From assembly GCF_001639105.2 (NCBI RefSeq), contig NZ_CP015285.1, forward strand, positions 233,501 through 297,500: a stretch of DNA of 64,000 bases. Reading direction: 5' to 3'. Of the stretch, positions 62,955 to 64,000 are shown piece by piece. Position 1 is the stretch's first letter, and each line of letters opens with the position of its first letter. The DNA is from Azospirillum humicireducens (GTDB taxonomy: Bacteria; Pseudomonadota; Alphaproteobacteria; Azospirillales; Azospirillaceae). The notes under the pieces were generated by a model that saw only the letters and a list, made by a program, of their open reading frames with translations, had not been told where the DNA came from and did no database searches. Position numbers and translations under genes: made by a program.

Positions 62955-63959
62955 ATGGACCAGATCGTTCCCGACCGCCGTCCCCGGACGGCCAGCCCGT
63001 CTCCCGCGGCGGCTTCCTCCGGTTCCCATGGCAGCCGGGGCGCGTCCAAGTCCTGGCTGGGTGGGGCGTTGCTGACGGCATTGCTGCTGGGCCTGATCGC
63101 TCTGTCGATCCGCTCGGTCTCGGGCAACCTGACCTTCGTCCTGCTGGGATCGGTCGGTCTGGTGGTCGGCGCCTTCCACTACCTGTTTCCGGGCAGCCAG
63201 TTCTTCACGCTGGCGCTGACCAATTTCATCGGCGTCTACGCCTGCATCTTCGTCTTCTTTCTGGAAAGCAATTTCCACAACATCAACCCGTTGGCCCAGG
63301 GCATCGCCTTCGTCCTGCCCCTGATCGCCTTCCTGGGCGGCGCCTGGTGGCGGGCGGAGGATATCCGGCGGATCGTGATGTCGCGCCGCCTGCGCGAAGG
63401 CGGCCATTTCGACCGCATCTTCCTGTGGATGGCGCCGGTCTGGGGCATCGGCGCCCTGACCTTCCTGGTGCCGGCACAGGACATGGAAGCGCAGGCGGTC
63501 GGTGCCGTCTTCCTGCTGGCCATGTCGGCCATCGCCGCCATCGTGGCGCTGGTATCGCGGGACATCGCCATTTTCCTGCTCGACGCCGGACTGCTGTTCG
63601 AAGGATTCTTCCAACAATCGGCCCGTCTCGTCCTGCCCGCCTTCGCCTTCCTGACCTTCTATTCGCTCTGCATCATCCTGTTCGGCGCCATCTACACCAT
63701 CATGGACCGCTTCATGGCGGAGCCGAACTTCGTCATCGAGGGCGTCCGGCGCGACATCACCTTCGCCGAGGGCATCTATTTTTCCATCGTGACCTTCGCT
63801 ACGGTCGGCTATGGCGACATCCATCCGGTGTCCGGGCCGGTGCGCCTGATCTGCGGTGTCGAGATCATCATGGGCGTTCTGCTGCTGCTGTTCGGATTCA
63901 GCGCCATCATCGGCCATGCCCGGCCGGTCGGACGCCAGGACCGCAACGACCCGCTCTGA
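62955..63959 (+). CDS. Ion-channel family protein with TVGYGD selectivity filter
   Basis: 334 residues. A variable Ser/Ala-rich N-terminus (about 35 residues) precedes seven or so hydrophobic segments. The last pair encloses the K+ channel selectivity filter TVGYGD (about residues 282-287) in the pore loop SIVTFATVGYGDIHPVSGPV. The preceding segment YSLCIILFGAIYTIMDRFM fits an outer pore helix. It is likely an inner-membrane potassium channel, of the two-pore-helix type with additional N-terminal helices. No regulatory RCK or cyclic-nucleotide domain follows; the protein ends soon after the last helix. The start at 62955 is uncertain. Confidence 0.88.
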   Translation: MDQIVPDRRPRTASPSPAAASSGSHGSRGASKSWLGGALLTALLLGLIALSIRSVSGNLTFVLLGSVGLVVGAFHYLFPGSQFFTLALTNFIGVYACIFVFFLESNFHNINPLAQGIAFVLPLIAFLGGAWWRAEDIRRIVMSRRLREGGHFDRIFLWMAPVWGIGALTFLVPAQDMEAQAVGAVFLLAMSAIAAIVALVSRDIAIFLLDAGLLFEGFFQQSARLVLPAFAFLTFYSLCIILFGAIYTIMDRFMAEPNFVIEGVRRDITFAEGIYFSIVTFATVGYGDIHPVSGPVRLICGVEIIMGVLLLLFGFSAIIGHARPVGRQDRNDPL

Positions 63960-64000
63960 AGGCGGGCCTCTCTGAAGGCGGGCGACATTCGCGCATAGCG

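Overview
The window is a 64 kb stretch of high-GC chromosome from an alphaproteobacterium. Family content and arrangement (argD-argF-hslO, a membrane-anchored cytochrome c divergent from kdsB-pheA, dnaE2, a phasin, the five-gene YejABEF-type importer, many c-di-GMP and chemotaxis signalling proteins, TPP-controlled thiOSG) fit a Rhodospirillales member of the Azospirillum type. That placement is inference from gene content, not from a marker gene. About 62 protein genes and one tRNA are supported. No rRNA, CRISPR array, transposase, integrase or prophage was seen, so this looks like core or soft-core chromosome with small accessory inserts.

Layout. 1-9.1 kb: 3' part of gpsA, a membrane-anchored LytTR regulator, a secreted DUF2141 protein, a VOC protein with its WYL regulator, error-prone polymerase dnaE2 without imuA/imuB, a pair of related membrane coiled-coil proteins of unknown function, and a receiver-GGDEF protein with a degenerate GGQEF active site. 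9.3-17.3 kb: kup, a small unknown protein, a lipoprotein, hslO, argF, argD, an ABC-2 permease without its ATPase, recX. 17.5-28.6 kb: rpmB, a phasin with a long Ala/Pro tail, meaB, and a yejAABEF operon with two tandem substrate-binding proteins. 28.6-35.2 kb: hisN, nudC, pheA, kdsB, cytochrome c, a DUF4743 Nudix hydrolase and a receiver protein. 36.1-41.6 kb: the stress operon prkA-yeaH-spoVR, interrupted by an AT-rich insert holding a 94-residue unknown ORF and several palindromes. 41.6-50.2 kb: PilZ protein, serine beta-lactamase-like protein, fadD-acyP with an upstream PsrA-like palindrome, two unknown proteins, a patatin with AT-rich flank, lipB. 50.2-56.1 kb: tRNA-Leu(GAG), a STAS protein, mgtE, a four-hairpin element, and a TPP-riboswitch operon thiO-thiS-thiG followed by a thioesterase and a secreted protein. 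56.3-64 kb: a soluble FIST chemoreceptor, a DUF4139 protein, a 61-residue unknown, an OmpR-type regulator, a 2-hydroxychromene-2-carboxylate isomerase-like protein and a TVGYGD potassium channel.

Functional themes are core biosynthesis (arginine, phenylalanine, thiamine, lipoate, KDO), oligopeptide uptake, K+ and Mg2+ transport, stress response, and signalling through c-di-GMP (degenerate GGDEF, PilZ), chemotaxis (FIST-MCP) and receiver proteins. The most unusual items are the AT-rich ORF and palindromes inside the prkA operon, the paralogous coiled-coil pair at 6.8-7.9 kb, the degenerate GGDEF that keeps its inhibitory RxxD site, three back-to-back palindromes upstream of prkA, and several hairpin-rich intergenic repeats. 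No complete new defence or biosynthetic system was identified.
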